This document shows, one piece after another, positions 35,820 through 46,396 of a DNA stretch of 64,000 nucleotides; position 1 is the stretch's first letter; each line of letters begins with the position of its first letter. The stretch is from Psychrobacillus glaciei. GTDB lineage: Bacteria; Bacillota; Bacilli; Bacillales_A; Planococcaceae. The notes below the pieces were generated by a model. That model saw nothing but the letters and a program-made list of their open reading frames with translations. It did not search any database and had not been told where the DNA came from. The position numbers were made by a program, and so were the translations under genes. The DNA lies in the NCBI RefSeq assembly GCF_008973485.1, contig NZ_CP031223.1, forward strand, positions 434,001-498,000, written 5' to 3'.

Positions 35820-37394
35820 TTATTTTACTGTCACTTCATTTAATATCAGGTAATTCGAAGCGTCTAATCTAAAGTTTTCTACTTTGTTATTATAAACGGC
35901 TAAATGCTCGTAGTTTCTAATTGGAACATATACAGCGTCGTCCATTTCAATTTGCATCGCTTGTTTGTAGATTTCTTGTCGTTTACTCGGATCTGTTTCA
36001 ACACGTGCTTGTACGATAAGCTTATCTACTACAGGGTTTTGGTAATAGAAATTGTTCCCTGGTGCTCCGACAGACGCTGAATGGAATAGGTTATATTGAT
36101 TGTAGTCGCCATCACCAGTTGCGTTACCCCAACCACTAATAAACATTTGATGTTCTCCACTTTCGATTTCCTTAATATAAGAACCGTATTCCATTACTTT
36201 AATTTCTACATCCACGCCAATACCTTTAAGTTGAGATTGAATAACTTCAGCCATATTAATTCGTTCTTTACGGTCGCTCGTTAATAAAGTAACTTTGATA
36301 CCTTTATCGTAACCAGCTTCTTTTAATAAAGATTTTGCTTTGTTTACATCATACGGATATGCTTTTACGTCTTTGCTATATCCAAATACTTGTGGACTCA
36401 TAGCAACGTTTGCAAGTGTTCCCACGTTATTGTAAACACCTGAAATAATAGCTTCTCTTTCAATTGCATAACTAATTGCCTGGCGCACTTTCACGTTGTC
36501 AAAAGGAGCTTTTGTCGTGTTAAATCCTACATACTCTACTGCTAAACCATCCGTTCTGAATAGGTTCATTTTATCAGAATTTTCAATTCGTTCAATCTCT
36601 GTTACAGGAACTTGATCAGAAATATGAGCTTCTCCGCTTTCAATCATAGCTAATCTAGTAGCATCTTCCGGAACGACTTTGAATACTACACTATCCACCT
36701 TAACTTTTTCTCCCCAATAATCATTGTTTTTATTAAGGGTTATTTCTTGGCCAGATTTCCATGAATCAAATACAAATGGACCTGTACCTACTGGATGTGT
36801 TGCTAGTTGATCAGGAGTTTCATTAATCATTTTAGGGCTAAGAATGCTTCCTTCACTGCTTGCTAAAATAGAAAGTAATGGAGCATATGGTGTTGCTAAT
36901 TTTAGTGTTACATGTGTATCGTCTTTTACGATTACTTCTGAGATCATTCCTAATTTATCTTTCTGTGGTGATCCTGTTACCGGATCTAGTAATCGATCAA
37001 ATGTAGCTTTTACTGCTTCTGCATTAAAAGGTGTACCATCATGGAACTTAACACCTTCTCTTAATGTAAAATCCCAAGTTAAATCATCTACTTGATTCCA
37101 TTCAGTTGCAAGTAATGGAGCAAAGTTTCTGTCTTTATCAAACGCAAGTAGCGTTTCATATACTTTTCCGTGTACAACATTTGCGGAAGGTATATCTGTT
37201 ATGAAATGTGGGTCAAGTCCGGTTGCATCCGATAAACGAACTACAACAAGTTTTCCTCCAGATTTGTCTCCAGTTGTGGTTGGGTTGTCTGCTTTTTCTT
37301 CACTTTTACTTGAACTTCCTGTAGAACAACCTTGCATAATTAACATCAATATAGACATTAATGCTAAAATCTGAATCCACTTAAACTTCTTCAT
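35820..37394 (-). CDS. ABC importer substrate-binding lipoprotein (peptide/nickel type), SBP1
   Basis: About 524 residues from the ATG at 37394, which follows GGAGG; the longer frame to 37439 has no site. The lipobox is LIMQGC. The rest is a family-5 (OppA/DppA/NikA-like) binding protein: LSDATGLDPHF, WDFTLREGVKFHDGTPFNAEAVKATFDR, and GTGPFVFDSW. It should deliver a substrate to the divergently encoded permeases starting at 37594. The enzymes that follow in its operon are amidohydrolases, so the ligand need not be a peptide. It is a close paralogue of SBP2 at 50339. Confidence 0.9.
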   Translation of the reverse strand: MKKFKWIQILALMSILMLIMQGCSTGSSSKSEEKADNPTTTGDKSGGKLVVVRLSDATGLDPHFITDIPSANVVHGKVYETLLAFDKDRNFAPLLATEWNQVDDLTWDFTLREGVKFHDGTPFNAEAVKATFDRLLDPVTGSPQKDKLGMISEVIVKDDTHVTLKLATPYAPLLSILASSEGSILSPKMINETPDQLATHPVGTGPFVFDSWKSGQEITLNKNNDYWGEKVKVDSVVFKVVPEDATRLAMIESGEAHISDQVPVTEIERIENSDKMNLFRTDGLAVEYVGFNTTKAPFDNVKVRQAISYAIEREAIISGVYNNVGTLANVAMSPQVFGYSKDVKAYPYDVNKAKSLLKEAGYDKGIKVTLLTSDRKERINMAEVIQSQLKGIGVDVEIKVMEYGSYIKEIESGEHQMFISGWGNATGDGDYNQYNLFHSASVGAPGNNFYYQNPVVDKLIVQARVETDPSKRQEIYKQAMQIEMDDAVYVPIRNYEHLAVYNNKVENFRLDASNYLILNEVTVK

Positions 37395-37593
37395 TGAGTT
37401 TTCCTCCAAATAATTATTATTTGTATTGCTAATTCTCAATTATAAATAAAAGAATTAATATTGTTTTTAAAATCTTTACTGTTTTTTAAAGAATTTCGAC
37501 TATTCTTTCTATGTCTATTTACATTCTTTCTTTTCTTATATATCGTGATGTTACCTTATAACGAAAAGGAAGCAGAACGAGGGGGTTAATTAA

Positions 37594-38496
37594 ATGACAA
37601 TTAATAGTACTGAAGTAGATTCAGCAAAGTTAATCTTGGCAAGAAAGAAAATTCGAAAAGAAAAGTGGAAAACATTCTTTATGACTATTGGTCAAAATAA
37701 GGCGGCTGCAGTAGGGGGAGTAATTATTCTTCTATATATATCGCTCACTTTATTAGCACCTATATTATCCCCATATGATCCATATGAGATTAATCTTCCA
37801 GACAAGTTACATTCTCCATCTATGGCACATTGGATGGGAACGGATGATAAAGGAAGAGACATTTTAAGCCGAATCTTATATGGCTCTCGATTATCACTAG
37901 GAGTAGGTTTTTCCTCCGTCTTTTTTGGAGCGTTTTTTGGAATAACTCTTGGGCTAGTCGCTGGCTACTATGGTAAATGGGTAGACACGATCATTAGTCG
38001 TTGTTTAGATGTGATGCTTGCATTCCCAGGGATTTTATTAGCTTTAGCAATTATTAGTGCACTAGGTCCAAGTCTTATTAATGTAACAATTGCAGTAGGA
38101 GTCTTTTCAATTCCTTTGTTTGCAAGAATTGTTCGTGGTTCGACGATGGAAGTGAAAAAGCTGGAGTATATAGATGCTATTAGAACATTAGGGGCAAATG
38201 ATTTCATTATAATTTTCCGACACATTTTTCCAAATATATTGTCACCGATTATTGTTCAAGGTTCACTAAGACTTGCAACAGCTATATTGTCAGCAGCGGG
38301 ATTGTCATTCTTAGGGCTAGGTGCACAACCACCATCACCAGAATGGGGTGCAATGCTTTCTAGTGGAAGAGATTTTATTTTCAGTGCACCTTACATGGCT
38401 ATTTTTCCAGGTCTAATGATTGCGATTTTAGTATTGGGCTTTAACTTGTTTGGAGACGGTTTGCGCGATGCTTTAGATCCAAGGACGAAAAAATAA
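37594..38496 (+). CDS. ABC permease, DppC/OppC-type
   Basis: The 300-residue inner-membrane subunit has an N-terminal OppC_N-like helix (residues 33-55) followed by the DPYEINLPDKLHSPSMAHWMGTDDKGRDILSR signature of DppC proteins, five further helices and the EAA loop (IDAIRTLGANDFIIIFRHIFPN). A GAGGGGG site precedes the ATG. It is transcribed away from SBP1 across a 200-base region. The gene order C then B is the reverse of the usual dpp order. Confidence 0.92.
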   Translation: MTINSTEVDSAKLILARKKIRKEKWKTFFMTIGQNKAAAVGGVIILLYISLTLLAPILSPYDPYEINLPDKLHSPSMAHWMGTDDKGRDILSRILYGSRLSLGVGFSSVFFGAFFGITLGLVAGYYGKWVDTIISRCLDVMLAFPGILLALAIISALGPSLINVTIAVGVFSIPLFARIVRGSTMEVKKLEYIDAIRTLGANDFIIIFRHIFPNILSPIIVQGSLRLATAILSAAGLSFLGLGAQPPSPEWGAMLSSGRDFIFSAPYMAIFPGLMIAILVLGFNLFGDGLRDALDPRTKK

Positions 38497-38510
38497 AAGG
38501 GGGATTTCTT

Positions 38511-39431
38511 ATGTTTTTATTTATCTTGAAACGTTTAGTGCAAATAGTTCCTGTCATATTAGGTGTCACTTTAGTTGTGTTTTTAATTATGCAAATGGTA
38601 CCAGGTGATCCAGCTGTTATTATGGCAGGGGAAGGGGCATCAAAGGAAACGGTTAATGAACTACGAGAAAATTTAGGTTTAAACAGACCACTTTATGAAC
38701 AGTATTTTTCATACGTAGGAAATGTATTTAAAGGAGATTTAGGAAATTCTCTAAAAAATAACCAACCTGTTTTGGATGAAATTATGATTCGCTTACCTAT
38801 TACGATGGAGCTTGCATTTTTTAGTATTATGATCACAATCGTACTCGGGTTAATCGCAGGAATTATTTCCGCGGTAAGGCCATACTCATTTTCCGATATT
38901 AGTGTAATGGTTGTCGCATTAATCGGAATATCACTTCCAAGTTTTTGGTTAGGTTTATTACTGATGTATGTATTTTCTGTGAAGCTACAGTGGCTACCGG
39001 TTGCTGGATGGGATAGTACAGCACATATAATTTTACCCGCTATTACACTCGGAGCAGGAGGAGCAGCAATCGTTGCCCGTATGACTCGTTCAAGTATGCT
39101 CGAGGTAGTTGGACAAGACTATATACGAACAGCGAAAGCAAAAGGTCTTAAAGGACATGTCATTATTTATAAGCACGCTTTAAGAAATGCTTTAATTCCT
39201 GTTATTACTGTTGTGGGTCTACAATTTGGTAGTTTACTCGGTGGTACTGTTTTAGTAGAGTCTGTGTTTGCTATAAATGGATTAGGTCGAATGATTGTTG
39301 ATGCAATACGAACAAGAGATATTCCAATGGTGCAAGGCGGGGTATTAGTTGCTTCTTTAGTTTTTGTCTTCGTGAATCTGTTAGTGGATGTTATGTATAA
39401 AGTTTTCAATAAACGAATCGATTTGAACTAG
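38511..39431 (+). CDS. ABC permease, DppB/OppB-type
   Basis: The 306-residue permease starts MFLFILKRLVQIVPVILGVT, typical of DppB. It has MVPGDPAVIMAGEGAS after the first helix, about six helices and the EAA motif IRTAKAKGLKGHVIIYKHALRNA. It pairs with the DppC-like subunit encoded 14 bases upstream to form the channel. Spacing of 14 and 12 bases to the neighbours and AAGGGGG indicate one operon. Confidence 0.92.
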   Translation: MFLFILKRLVQIVPVILGVTLVVFLIMQMVPGDPAVIMAGEGASKETVNELRENLGLNRPLYEQYFSYVGNVFKGDLGNSLKNNQPVLDEIMIRLPITMELAFFSIMITIVLGLIAGIISAVRPYSFSDISVMVVALIGISLPSFWLGLLLMYVFSVKLQWLPVAGWDSTAHIILPAITLGAGGAAIVARMTRSSMLEVVGQDYIRTAKAKGLKGHVIIYKHALRNALIPVITVVGLQFGSLLGGTVLVESVFAINGLGRMIVDAIRTRDIPMVQGGVLVASLVFVFVNLLVDVMYKVFNKRIDLN

Positions 39432-39443
39432 GGGGGATAAACG

Positions 39444-40457
39444 ATGACAAATGAAATTGTTTTAGAAGTAAAAAACTTAAAAACACATTTTATATCCAAT
39501 AAAGGTACGGCAAAAGCGGTAGATGGCATAGATTTTGTTTTAAGAAAAGGCGAAACGATGGGGATAGTTGGAGAATCTGGATGTGGAAAATCTATGACTT
39601 CGTTATCTATTCTTCGATTAATACCATCTCCACCAGGGAAAATTGTTGATGGGCAAGTATTATTGAAGGGACAAGACTTAGTGACGATGTCTGAAGAGGA
39701 GATACGAAAAATAAGAGGAAATCGCATTTCGATGATTTTTCAAGAACCAATGACTAGTTTAAACCCAGTTATCCCAGTAGGCGAGCAAATCGCGGAAGCA
39801 CTCAGATTACACCAGGGGTTGTCCAAAAAGCAAGCATGGGATAAATCAGTTGAAATGATTGGTCTTGTTGGAATACCTTCGCCTGAAAAAAGAGCGAAGC
39901 AAGAACCTTTTCAACTAAGTGGTGGTATGAGACAAAGAATTATGATTGCAATGGCATTAGCTTGTACTCCTGAAGTTCTAATTGCAGATGAGCCAACTAC
40001 TGCGTTAGATGTAACGATTCAGGCTCAAATATTAGAAATCATGAAAGATTTACAAAAGAAAATTGGCATGGGCATCATTTTCATCACACATGATCTAGGA
40101 GTAGTAGCAGAAATGTGTGATCAAGTTGGTGTAATGTATGCGGGTCAAATTGTAGAACATCAAGATACCAAAGATCTATTTAAAAATCCTTTGCATCCTT
40201 ATACTCAAGGGTTAATCGGATCCCTTCCTAAGTTATATGAAGATCAGGAAGAACTGCAAATTATTGAAGGAACTGTACCGAGTCCTTATGAATATCCAGA
40301 GGGTTGTCGATTTGCGGAAAGATGTCCATTTGCAACGGATATTTGTATCCAAAAGCAACCAAATCTTATCCAGTATGATGAAAATAGTAAAGTTAGATGT
40401 TGGAAATATTCTGATGAATGGCAAGATAGTTTAACAAAAGAGGGGGTAGCACTATGA
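39444..40457 (+). CDS. ABC ATP-binding subunit, DppD/OppD-type
   Basis: The 337-residue ATPase has Walker A GESGCGKS, signature LSGGMRQR, Walker [13 protein letters not shown] and the H-loop FITHDLG. The C-terminal cysteine-rich oligopeptide/dipeptide region ([15 protein letters not shown]) is present and may bind an Fe-S cluster, as in related subunits. It forms a heterodimer with the next subunit, whose start overlaps by four bases. Confidence 0.94.
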   Translation: MTNEIVLEVKNLKTHFISNKGTAKAVDGIDFVLRKGETMGIVGESGCGKSMTSLSILRLIPSPPGKIVDGQVLLKGQDLVTMSEEEIRKIRGNRISMIFQEPMTSLNPVIPVGEQIAEALRLHQGLSKKQAWDKSVEMIGLVGIPSPEKRAKQEPFQLSGGMRQRIMIAMALACTPEVLIADEPTTALDVTIQAQILEIMKDLQKKIGMGIIFITHDLGVVAEMCDQVGVMYAGQIVEHQDTKDLFKNPLHPYTQGLIGSLPKLYEDQEELQIIEGTVPSPYEYPEGCRFAERCPFATDICIQKQPNLIQYDENSKVRCWKYSDEWQDSLTKEGVAL

Positions 40458-41452
40458 GTAATCTTCTCAAAGAGAAAAGTCCGTTGTTAAAAGTCTCTGA
40501 TTTGAAGCAGCACTTTGCATTGAAAAAAGAGGCAATCTTCCAACCGAAACAAGTTGTAAAAGCAGTTGATGGAATTAACTTTGATCTGTATCCTGGAGAA
40601 ACGTTAAGTATCGTAGGTGAATCGGGATGCGGGAAATCGACAACTGGAAGATCTATTTTACGTTTAGATGAACCGACTGATGGAGATGTATTATTTAAAG
40701 GTGAATCTCTGTTAAAAATGAATAAAAAAGAGTTACGAAATGTTAGAGGAAATATTCAAGTGATTTTTCAAGACCCATATGCTTCGTTAAACCCAAGAAG
40801 AACAATACGTCAAATGTTAGAGGAAGCAATGGCTATACAAAAAGTACTCCCTCCTAACCAGAGAGAGGCTAGAATGTTAGAGTTGATGAAACATGTTGGG
40901 TTACGTCCAGAGTATTTGGAAAGATATCCACATGAATTTTCTGGGGGACAACGCCAACGAATTGGAATAGCAAGAGCACTTGCGGTAAATCCAGAAATAA
41001 TCATTTGCGATGAGGCGGTTTCTGCTCTAGATGTATCGATTCAAGCGCAAATATTAAATTTACTAAAAAAGCTTCAAAAAGATTATGATCTGACATTTTT
41101 ATTTATTTCTCATGATTTAAGTGTTGTTCGACATATTTCGGATCGTGTTATGGTTATGTATCTAGGGAAAGTTGTAGAAATTGCTGATAAGTCTTCTCTA
41201 TTTAACAATCCTATGCACCCTTACACGAAAGCTCTTCTGTCAGCTATTCCTGTAATAGATGAAACAAAGAGAAGAGAAAGAATCATTTTAAAGGGGGACG
41301 TTCCATCTCCTATAAATCCTCCTACAGGTTGTAGATTTCACACGCGCTGTCCTTTTGCTACAGAACGCTGCCGTCAAGAGGAACCTTTATTAAGAGAAGT
41401 AGATACTAATCATTCGGTCGCTTGTCATTTTGCAGAGGAATTACTATCATAA
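40454..41452 (+). CDS. ABC ATP-binding subunit, DppF/OppF-type
   Basis: This 332-residue second ATPase has Walker [10 protein letters not shown], signature FSGGQRQR, Walker [13 protein letters not shown] and H-loop FISHDLS, then the C-terminal [15 protein letters not shown] segment. Together with the three upstream genes it completes a peptide/nickel-type importer. Note the Ala-Val in EAVSALD, usual for DppF-type subunits. The two-component genes begin 86 bases later in the same direction. Confidence 0.94.
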   Translation: MSNLLKEKSPLLKVSDLKQHFALKKEAIFQPKQVVKAVDGINFDLYPGETLSIVGESGCGKSTTGRSILRLDEPTDGDVLFKGESLLKMNKKELRNVRGNIQVIFQDPYASLNPRRTIRQMLEEAMAIQKVLPPNQREARMLELMKHVGLRPEYLERYPHEFSGGQRQRIGIARALAVNPEIIICDEAVSALDVSIQAQILNLLKKLQKDYDLTFLFISHDLSVVRHISDRVMVMYLGKVVEIADKSSLFNNPMHPYTKALLSAIPVIDETKRRERIILKGDVPSPINPPTGCRFHTRCPFATERCRQEEPLLREVDTNHSVACHFAEELLS

Positions 41453-41538
41453 AAAATGGTCACTTGTACGATTTACTAATTGTCATAATGAAGATACTAT
41501 AATGGAATACGGTTATTATAAGAGAGGACGTATGCATC

Positions 41539-42291
41539 ATGATGCCTTTGGAATCTTTTTCATTATACGTCTTGATTTGTGTATTAGCTCCTCTTGTAGG
41601 AGCTTTTACACTTTCATTTGTAATGATTTTTGAACGACAAATTGACAATCTGCAGAAAGAAGCTTCAAAGCTTGCGTTGGAAAAAGAATTACAGCACGCA
41701 AATTACGATCAGTTAAATCAGCAAATACAACCTCACTTTTTTTTCAATACGCTTAATACAATGTTAAGTTTGGCTCGGCTTGACCGAAAAGAAGAATTGA
41801 TAAAAGGCTTGGAAGTAATGGCAAAGTTTTTTAAGTTTAAATATGTTACGCATGCTTCTCTTATTAAAGTGGAAGATGAAATTGCATATGTAAATAATTA
41901 TTTAGATATCCAAATTTTACGTTTCGCGGAACGACTTGAAGTTACTAAAAATGTAGAAGCTTTTTGCGAAAATGCTTTATTGCCCCCGTTTATGATACAA
42001 ACTATAGTCGAAAATGCATTTAAACATGGTTTTGAGAAGAATATGGGCCCTGCCCGTTTGAAAATAAATGTGTATAATTCAGATGGTTTTATGTATATAG
42101 AAGTATGGAATTCCTACTTTATTGAACCTATTAATGAAAAGAAAGAGTATAGCCCACAAGAAGAGGGGTATGGAATTCGAAACATACAAAAGAGATTAGA
42201 TCTGTTATTTCCAGAACAAGTACATTATTTAAATATGAGATACATTGGTGATGAAACACTTGTTGAAGTGAAATTTCCGTTAACCAAATAA
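41539..42291 (+). CDS. LytS/YesM-type sensor histidine kinase with minimal sensor
   Basis: The 250-residue kinase is very short. One or two hydrophobic segments at residues 8-32 are followed by a coiled-coil (LQKEASKLALEKELQHANYD) and the His_kinase domain with the phosphorylated His in QQIQPHFFFNTLNTML. An ATPase domain follows, with IVENAFKHGFE and GYGIRNIQKRL. It has no outside sensor domain, so another protein probably supplies the signal. The SSS-like transporter two genes downstream is the obvious candidate. GAGAGGA lies ten bases ahead of the ATG. Confidence 0.88.
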   Translation: MMPLESFSLYVLICVLAPLVGAFTLSFVMIFERQIDNLQKEASKLALEKELQHANYDQLNQQIQPHFFFNTLNTMLSLARLDRKEELIKGLEVMAKFFKFKYVTHASLIKVEDEIAYVNNYLDIQILRFAERLEVTKNVEAFCENALLPPFMIQTIVENAFKHGFEKNMGPARLKINVYNSDGFMYIEVWNSYFIEPINEKKEYSPQEEGYGIRNIQKRLDLLFPEQVHYLNMRYIGDETLVEVKFPLTK

Positions 42292-42314
42292 ATAAGAGAG
42301 AGGAGGAAGGGATT

Positions 42315-43022
42315 ATGAATATTCTACTTGTAGATGATGAAACATTAGAGTTAGATCAATTGGAATATATTATGAAACCCCATTTTCCGAATTGGACGTT
42401 TTACAAAGCACAAGATGCGTCCATTGCTCTTCAAATAGCGGGTAAGATTAATGTTTCTCTAGCATTTCTAGATATTCAAATGCCAGGAAAGAGCGGTTTA
42501 GAGTTGGCTAAAGAATTAAAGAAAAATTATACAATGGACATAATTATGGTTACAGCTTATCAATCGTTTGAATATGCTCAATCTTCCTTACGGATAGGGG
42601 TCAATGACTATTTAACAAAACCTATAGTAGAAAATGAATTGTTGGGATTGCTTGAAAAGTATAGAAAATGGATATCTCAAAATGACTCCATTCAAGAAGT
42701 TTTGCGTATTATTCGTGAGGAATATAACGAAAAACTTAGCCTTAGTATAGTAGCGAATCGAATACACTTGAATGCAACTTATTTAAGTCGTAAATTTTAT
42801 GAAGAAGTGGGAATCGGATTTGCAGATTATTTAAATGCATATCGGCTCGAAATGGCGAAAAAAATATTATTAGAGCATAAAGAATTGAGTATGGCTGTTG
42901 TTTCTGAAAAAGCTGGATTTAACAGTCAGCATTATTTTAGTTCCATGTTTAAAAAACAAAATGGGATAACCCCATCGGAATATCGAGTAAATCCCAAAAA
43001 AGCGAAAGGTTTTGGAATATGA
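42315..43022 (+). CDS. YesN-like response regulator (REC plus AraC HTH)
   Basis: The 235-residue protein has a receiver domain (residues 1-118, with DDE near the start, phosphorylated Asp in LAFLDIQMPG and Lys in YLTKPI). The C-terminal AraC/XylS DNA-binding domain has two helix-turn-helix units (LSIVANRIHLNATYLSRKF and VSEKAGFNSQHYFSSMFKK). The linker is shorter than in most YesN proteins. GGAGG precedes the ATG. It presumably activates the amidohydrolase/transporter genes around it in response to the kinase upstream. Its stop overlaps the transporter start (ATGA). Confidence 0.92.
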   Translation: MNILLVDDETLELDQLEYIMKPHFPNWTFYKAQDASIALQIAGKINVSLAFLDIQMPGKSGLELAKELKKNYTMDIIMVTAYQSFEYAQSSLRIGVNDYLTKPIVENELLGLLEKYRKWISQNDSIQEVLRIIREEYNEKLSLSIVANRIHLNATYLSRKFYEEVGIGFADYLNAYRLEMAKKILLEHKELSMAVVSEKAGFNSQHYFSSMFKKQNGITPSEYRVNPKKAKGFGI

Positions 43023-44329
43023 AAACCTATCGTCACTATATTACGGGTTCTTTAATTTTGGGAATTTCGTCAGGAATGATAAGTCTTTTGGCACGATGGA
43101 TCACAGGGAATACAATTCTTTCTTCACCTGAATCATTAGTGAAATACGGTCTTTTAGGTGGAATTGGTTATTCTCTAGTAGGTGCGTTTTCTATTTTTAT
43201 GTTCGGAACATTTGCAAATAAAATTAGATTTAGATTTCCAGATGTAGAAACGATCGGGGATGTTTTTCAAGAGAGGCTTCGAAAAGATGGCTATTGGTTA
43301 ATGACAATTATAATCTTATTCCTAGGATTAGATTCTTTATTCATGCAAGCGGTAGGAGCAGCCGTTTTATTTGATTTATTATTTAATATACCATTTACTG
43401 TTTCTCTATTTTTCTTCTTCTTTTATTGTTTTATCATAGCAGGGCTGGGTGGTATGAAGTGGATACAAAAATTTGAAGGGATTTCTATTTTCTTTATTTT
43501 TGCTGCAATCATTTTCATTCCATTGTACTTTTTCATACAAGAAGGAGCTTTTAAAGTTTACGATGGCATTAGATTATATCATCCCTATTTGTTGTTTGCT
43601 AAAAACCATGAAGCATATTTTTTTATTGCGACGTTTATGTTAGTTGCCTGTGGACAAGTACTTACAGACCGATCGACTTGGCAAAGATTATATATGATTG
43701 AACAGAAAAAAGTTCGTATTACTTTTTGGTCAACAGCGTTTGTTTGGAGCACGATACCTATAGCTCTTTCTGCAATGCTGTTGATTGTTATTTTTGAAGG
43801 ATCTTTTGGCGAAACATATACCCTTTTGTTTCAATTAATAACAAAAATAGATCCTATTTTTCTTTCGGTTTTATTCTTTTTATTTTGTTTTGGTGCTTTA
43901 TCCACAACGATAAATGCGGAGATCCATGCTACTACGATTCATTTTATCAAGCATATTCGACTCCCTTTGAAAAGCTCGATGACTGATCAGCAAATGAGGA
44001 AAGAATCGTATATTTTCTCTGGGTTGTTATTGTTGTTTCTCTTAATTGTGACACATTTTGCTAAATTTACTTTGCTAGATTTTCTTTTTTTCTATGGACA
44101 TCTTTATGCTGCATCTATTCCAGTCATGTTGATCATCATTTTTTCAAAACGTAAAATATCCAGGTTATTGCCTTATTCAATTATAGCTGGCTGGTTGATT
44201 AGTGTGACGCTATTTGGTGGTTTAACATCATTACAAACTATTTGGATAAGCTTCTTCCTATCTGGGGTTTTCTCCGTTCTATCAATGTTATTTGCAAGAG
44301 TAGAGTTTTCATCAAGATATTCGAAGTAA
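43019..44329 (+). CDS. SSS-like (sodium:solute symporter) transporter or sensor
   Basis: The 436-residue membrane protein has about twelve hydrophobic helices. Elements such as GLGGMKWIQKFEGI, VACGQVLTDRSTWQRLY and FGALSTTINAEIHATT resemble the sodium:solute symporter family, though shorter than typical members (480 or more). It is translationally coupled to the response regulator. This coupling suggests that it either imports the inducing compound or acts as its membrane sensor together with the short kinase. Last gene before the insertion-sequence region. Confidence 0.72.
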   Translation: MKTYRHYITGSLILGISSGMISLLARWITGNTILSSPESLVKYGLLGGIGYSLVGAFSIFMFGTFANKIRFRFPDVETIGDVFQERLRKDGYWLMTIIILFLGLDSLFMQAVGAAVLFDLLFNIPFTVSLFFFFFYCFIIAGLGGMKWIQKFEGISIFFIFAAIIFIPLYFFIQEGAFKVYDGIRLYHPYLLFAKNHEAYFFIATFMLVACGQVLTDRSTWQRLYMIEQKKVRITFWSTAFVWSTIPIALSAMLLIVIFEGSFGETYTLLFQLITKIDPIFLSVLFFLFCFGALSTTINAEIHATTIHFIKHIRLPLKSSMTDQQMRKESYIFSGLLLLFLLIVTHFAKFTLLDFLFFYGHLYAASIPVMLIIIFSKRKISRLLPYSIIAGWLISVTLFGGLTSLQTIWISFFLSGVFSVLSMLFARVEFSSRYSK

Positions 44330-44541
44330 ATATTAGATGAATCATGTCTGTTGAAGCAATTTCATATTTCAAATTTAGTTCATAAAACACGAACAATATT
44401 AAAGTGAAAAGTATGAATATATAATATGCTCTTCATAAATCAGCATGATTTCCGCTATAGGCAGACGCTTTCCACGGGGTGAGCGATGAGCCATCACCGC
44501 CGCATTCGCGTCGTTTGCAATGTCTCATCTGTCTCACTCAT

Positions 44542-44731
44542 GAGGCCACTGAAAAAGTGACTAAAAATTTGAATTTAAAAATCTTGAAAATTCTTACCCC
44601 CACTTTCATAGGTATAAACCTTGAGAATAAGCAGAGTACCCCCACTTTAGTAGCTAAGAATAGTACTTTTTTGGGAATGAGTTTTTATGAAATTTTCATT
44701 TTCGGGAAAATTGGACTTTTTCAGTGGCCTC
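44542..44731. mobile_element. 190-bp MITE with 17-bp perfect terminal repeats
   Basis: GAGGCCACTGAAAAAGT (44542-44558) and ACTTTTTCAGTGGCCTC (44715-44731) are perfect inverted ends. The 8-bp target duplication TCACTCAT lies at 44534-44541 and 44732-44739. No transposase gene is inside. The ends recall those of a larger transposon family of Bacillales, but I cannot name the parent with certainty. Confidence 0.9.
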
Positions 44732-44758
44732 TCACTCATCCCGCTGGAGTCGCCGCCT

Positions 44759-46396
44759 CATAGCCGTGTACTTAAGCTAATTCAATTATTTTTCATAATA
44801 AGTGCCTCTTTTAAGTTAGTATTAAAACGACAACTTAGAGGAGGCTTTTATGTACAATCAACATAATTTATATTTAAAAGAATGTTTTCAACTTTTTCTA
44901 CCTAAAAATATTGAACAACTAGCGAAGGAAACAGGATTTATTAAACGGGAGCGGCAATTTTCAGCTTCCGACTTTTTATCACTTGTCTTTCGACAAAATG
45001 CTAATCTTGTTCAGCCCTCATTAAATAATTTATGCCACGATTTAGAAAAACATCATATAAATATTACTAAATCAGGTTTAAATAAACGATTCACTACTGA
45101 AGCTGTCGACTTTTTTAAGGCCCTATTTGACCGTCTATTTCAATATCAACTTCAGGCGCCATTGGCTGAAATGAAATTAAAGAAAGATTCCCCATACAAA
45201 CGGATTCGAATTATTGATAGTACAAGCTTTAAACTCCCTAAATCATATGAAAATGAGTATAAAGGAACGAGAGATGCTGGTGCTAAAATTCAATTTGAAT
45301 TTGATTACTTAAGTGAGAAATTACTTTGGTTTAGTTTAGATGAAGGGAAATCCGCAGACAGTCCCGCAGGATTCGAACGACTAGCTAGTTTAGAAAAAGG
45401 GGATTTATTCTTGCAGGATTTAGGTTACTATCATTTGGATTTATTTGAACAAATTCATCTATCTGAAGCCTTTTATCTTTCAAGAGCTAGAATGGATTCG
45501 CAGTTCTTTGTAGAGGTTGATGATCCACCTCGTCATCCAGATGGTTCCTTTATTGAAAGCCAACGCTATCAGCGTTTATACATGGAAGAAGAATTAAAAA
45601 CATTACCTAGGGGACAATATCGAGAGTGGAATCAAATTTATGTGGGAAGACATAAAAAAATGCCCACACGTTGTGTTATTTATCGCCATGATGAAGTGCA
45701 AGAAGCAAAAAATATAAACAAAAGAATTAGAAGTTATCAAAAAAATGCCGCTCTATTCCAAAAGAAAATGTAGCTGCACTTTCTGGACTAACTATTTACA
45801 TAACTAATTTACCACCTACTATTTCCGTTGAAAAAATAACTCAGTTATATCGTGTTCGATGGCAGATTGAACTTCGTTTTAAAACATGGAAATCTCATTT
45901 GAAAATCCATCAAATAAAAGACATGAAAATGGAACGTTGGTTATGCCACGTATATTGCCAATGTATTGTCATGCTGTTAAGCATGATAACCACAGGTTTT
46001 ATTCGAAAGGTAGTTTGGAAAACATTAAATAAATTTATTAGTGAAGATTTAACGATCCGTATGATTTCTAGAATGATAAACCGACTCGTTTTAGAAAGCA
46101 AAAAAAGTGCACGAAGCTGGAGTTTGTTCTTTAAGAGTCTTATTCCTACCACAGAAAAATTCAACTTAAAATCGACAAAGCCAGAACCGCACACTCTATT
46201 TGTTTGATTAAATTCACAAAAAATCCAAATTAAAGGTAGTTGGAAACTGCTTTATTTTGGGTTTATTTGTTATGTTCTTTTTTTAGAACATATCTTATTC
46301 TAACCTCAAAACACTCATTTGCAACATTAAATTTCTCGAAAAATAGTAAAAACATATAATTTGAAACTTACTATTCTTCTTAAGTACACGGCTATG
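44759..46396 (+). mobile_element. IS231-like insertion sequence (IS4 family), 1638 bp
   Basis: Terminal inverted repeats CATAGCCGTGTACTTAAG (44759-44776) and CTTAAGTACACGGCTATG (46379-46396) are perfect over 18 bp and resemble the CAT...ACTTAAG ends of IS231. A 10-bp target duplication GTCGCCGCCT lies at 44749-44758 and 46397-46406. Length, ends and duplication size all fit IS231. The single transposase gene is frameshifted. Confidence 0.93.
44850..46207 (+). pseudogene. IS231-like transposase, interrupted by a frameshift
   Basis: The first frame (44850-45773, 307 residues) carries the two Asp of the DDE site in RIIDSTSFKLP and LFLQDLGYYHLDLF. The rest continues in the -1 frame from about 45767 to TGA 46205-46207. 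It holds the YREK-type motif YRVRWQIELRFKTWKSHL with the catalytic Glu. Together they give about 452 residues, the normal IS231 size. The shift is at AAAAGAAAATG; no standard slippery heptamer is there, so a one-base deletion is more likely than programmed frameshifting. AGAGGAGG precedes the ATG. Confidence 0.88.

Noticed and set aside
44479..44763. 94-codon frame across the MITE
   Set aside because: It starts in the family A repeat and runs through the MITE and into the edge of the insertion sequence, so it is an accident of the insertions.
45760..45773. Programmed -1 frameshift in the IS231-like transposase
   Set aside because: The A-rich site AAAAGAAAATG does not make a standard X XXY YYZ heptamer in the reading frame. 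A mutation is simpler.
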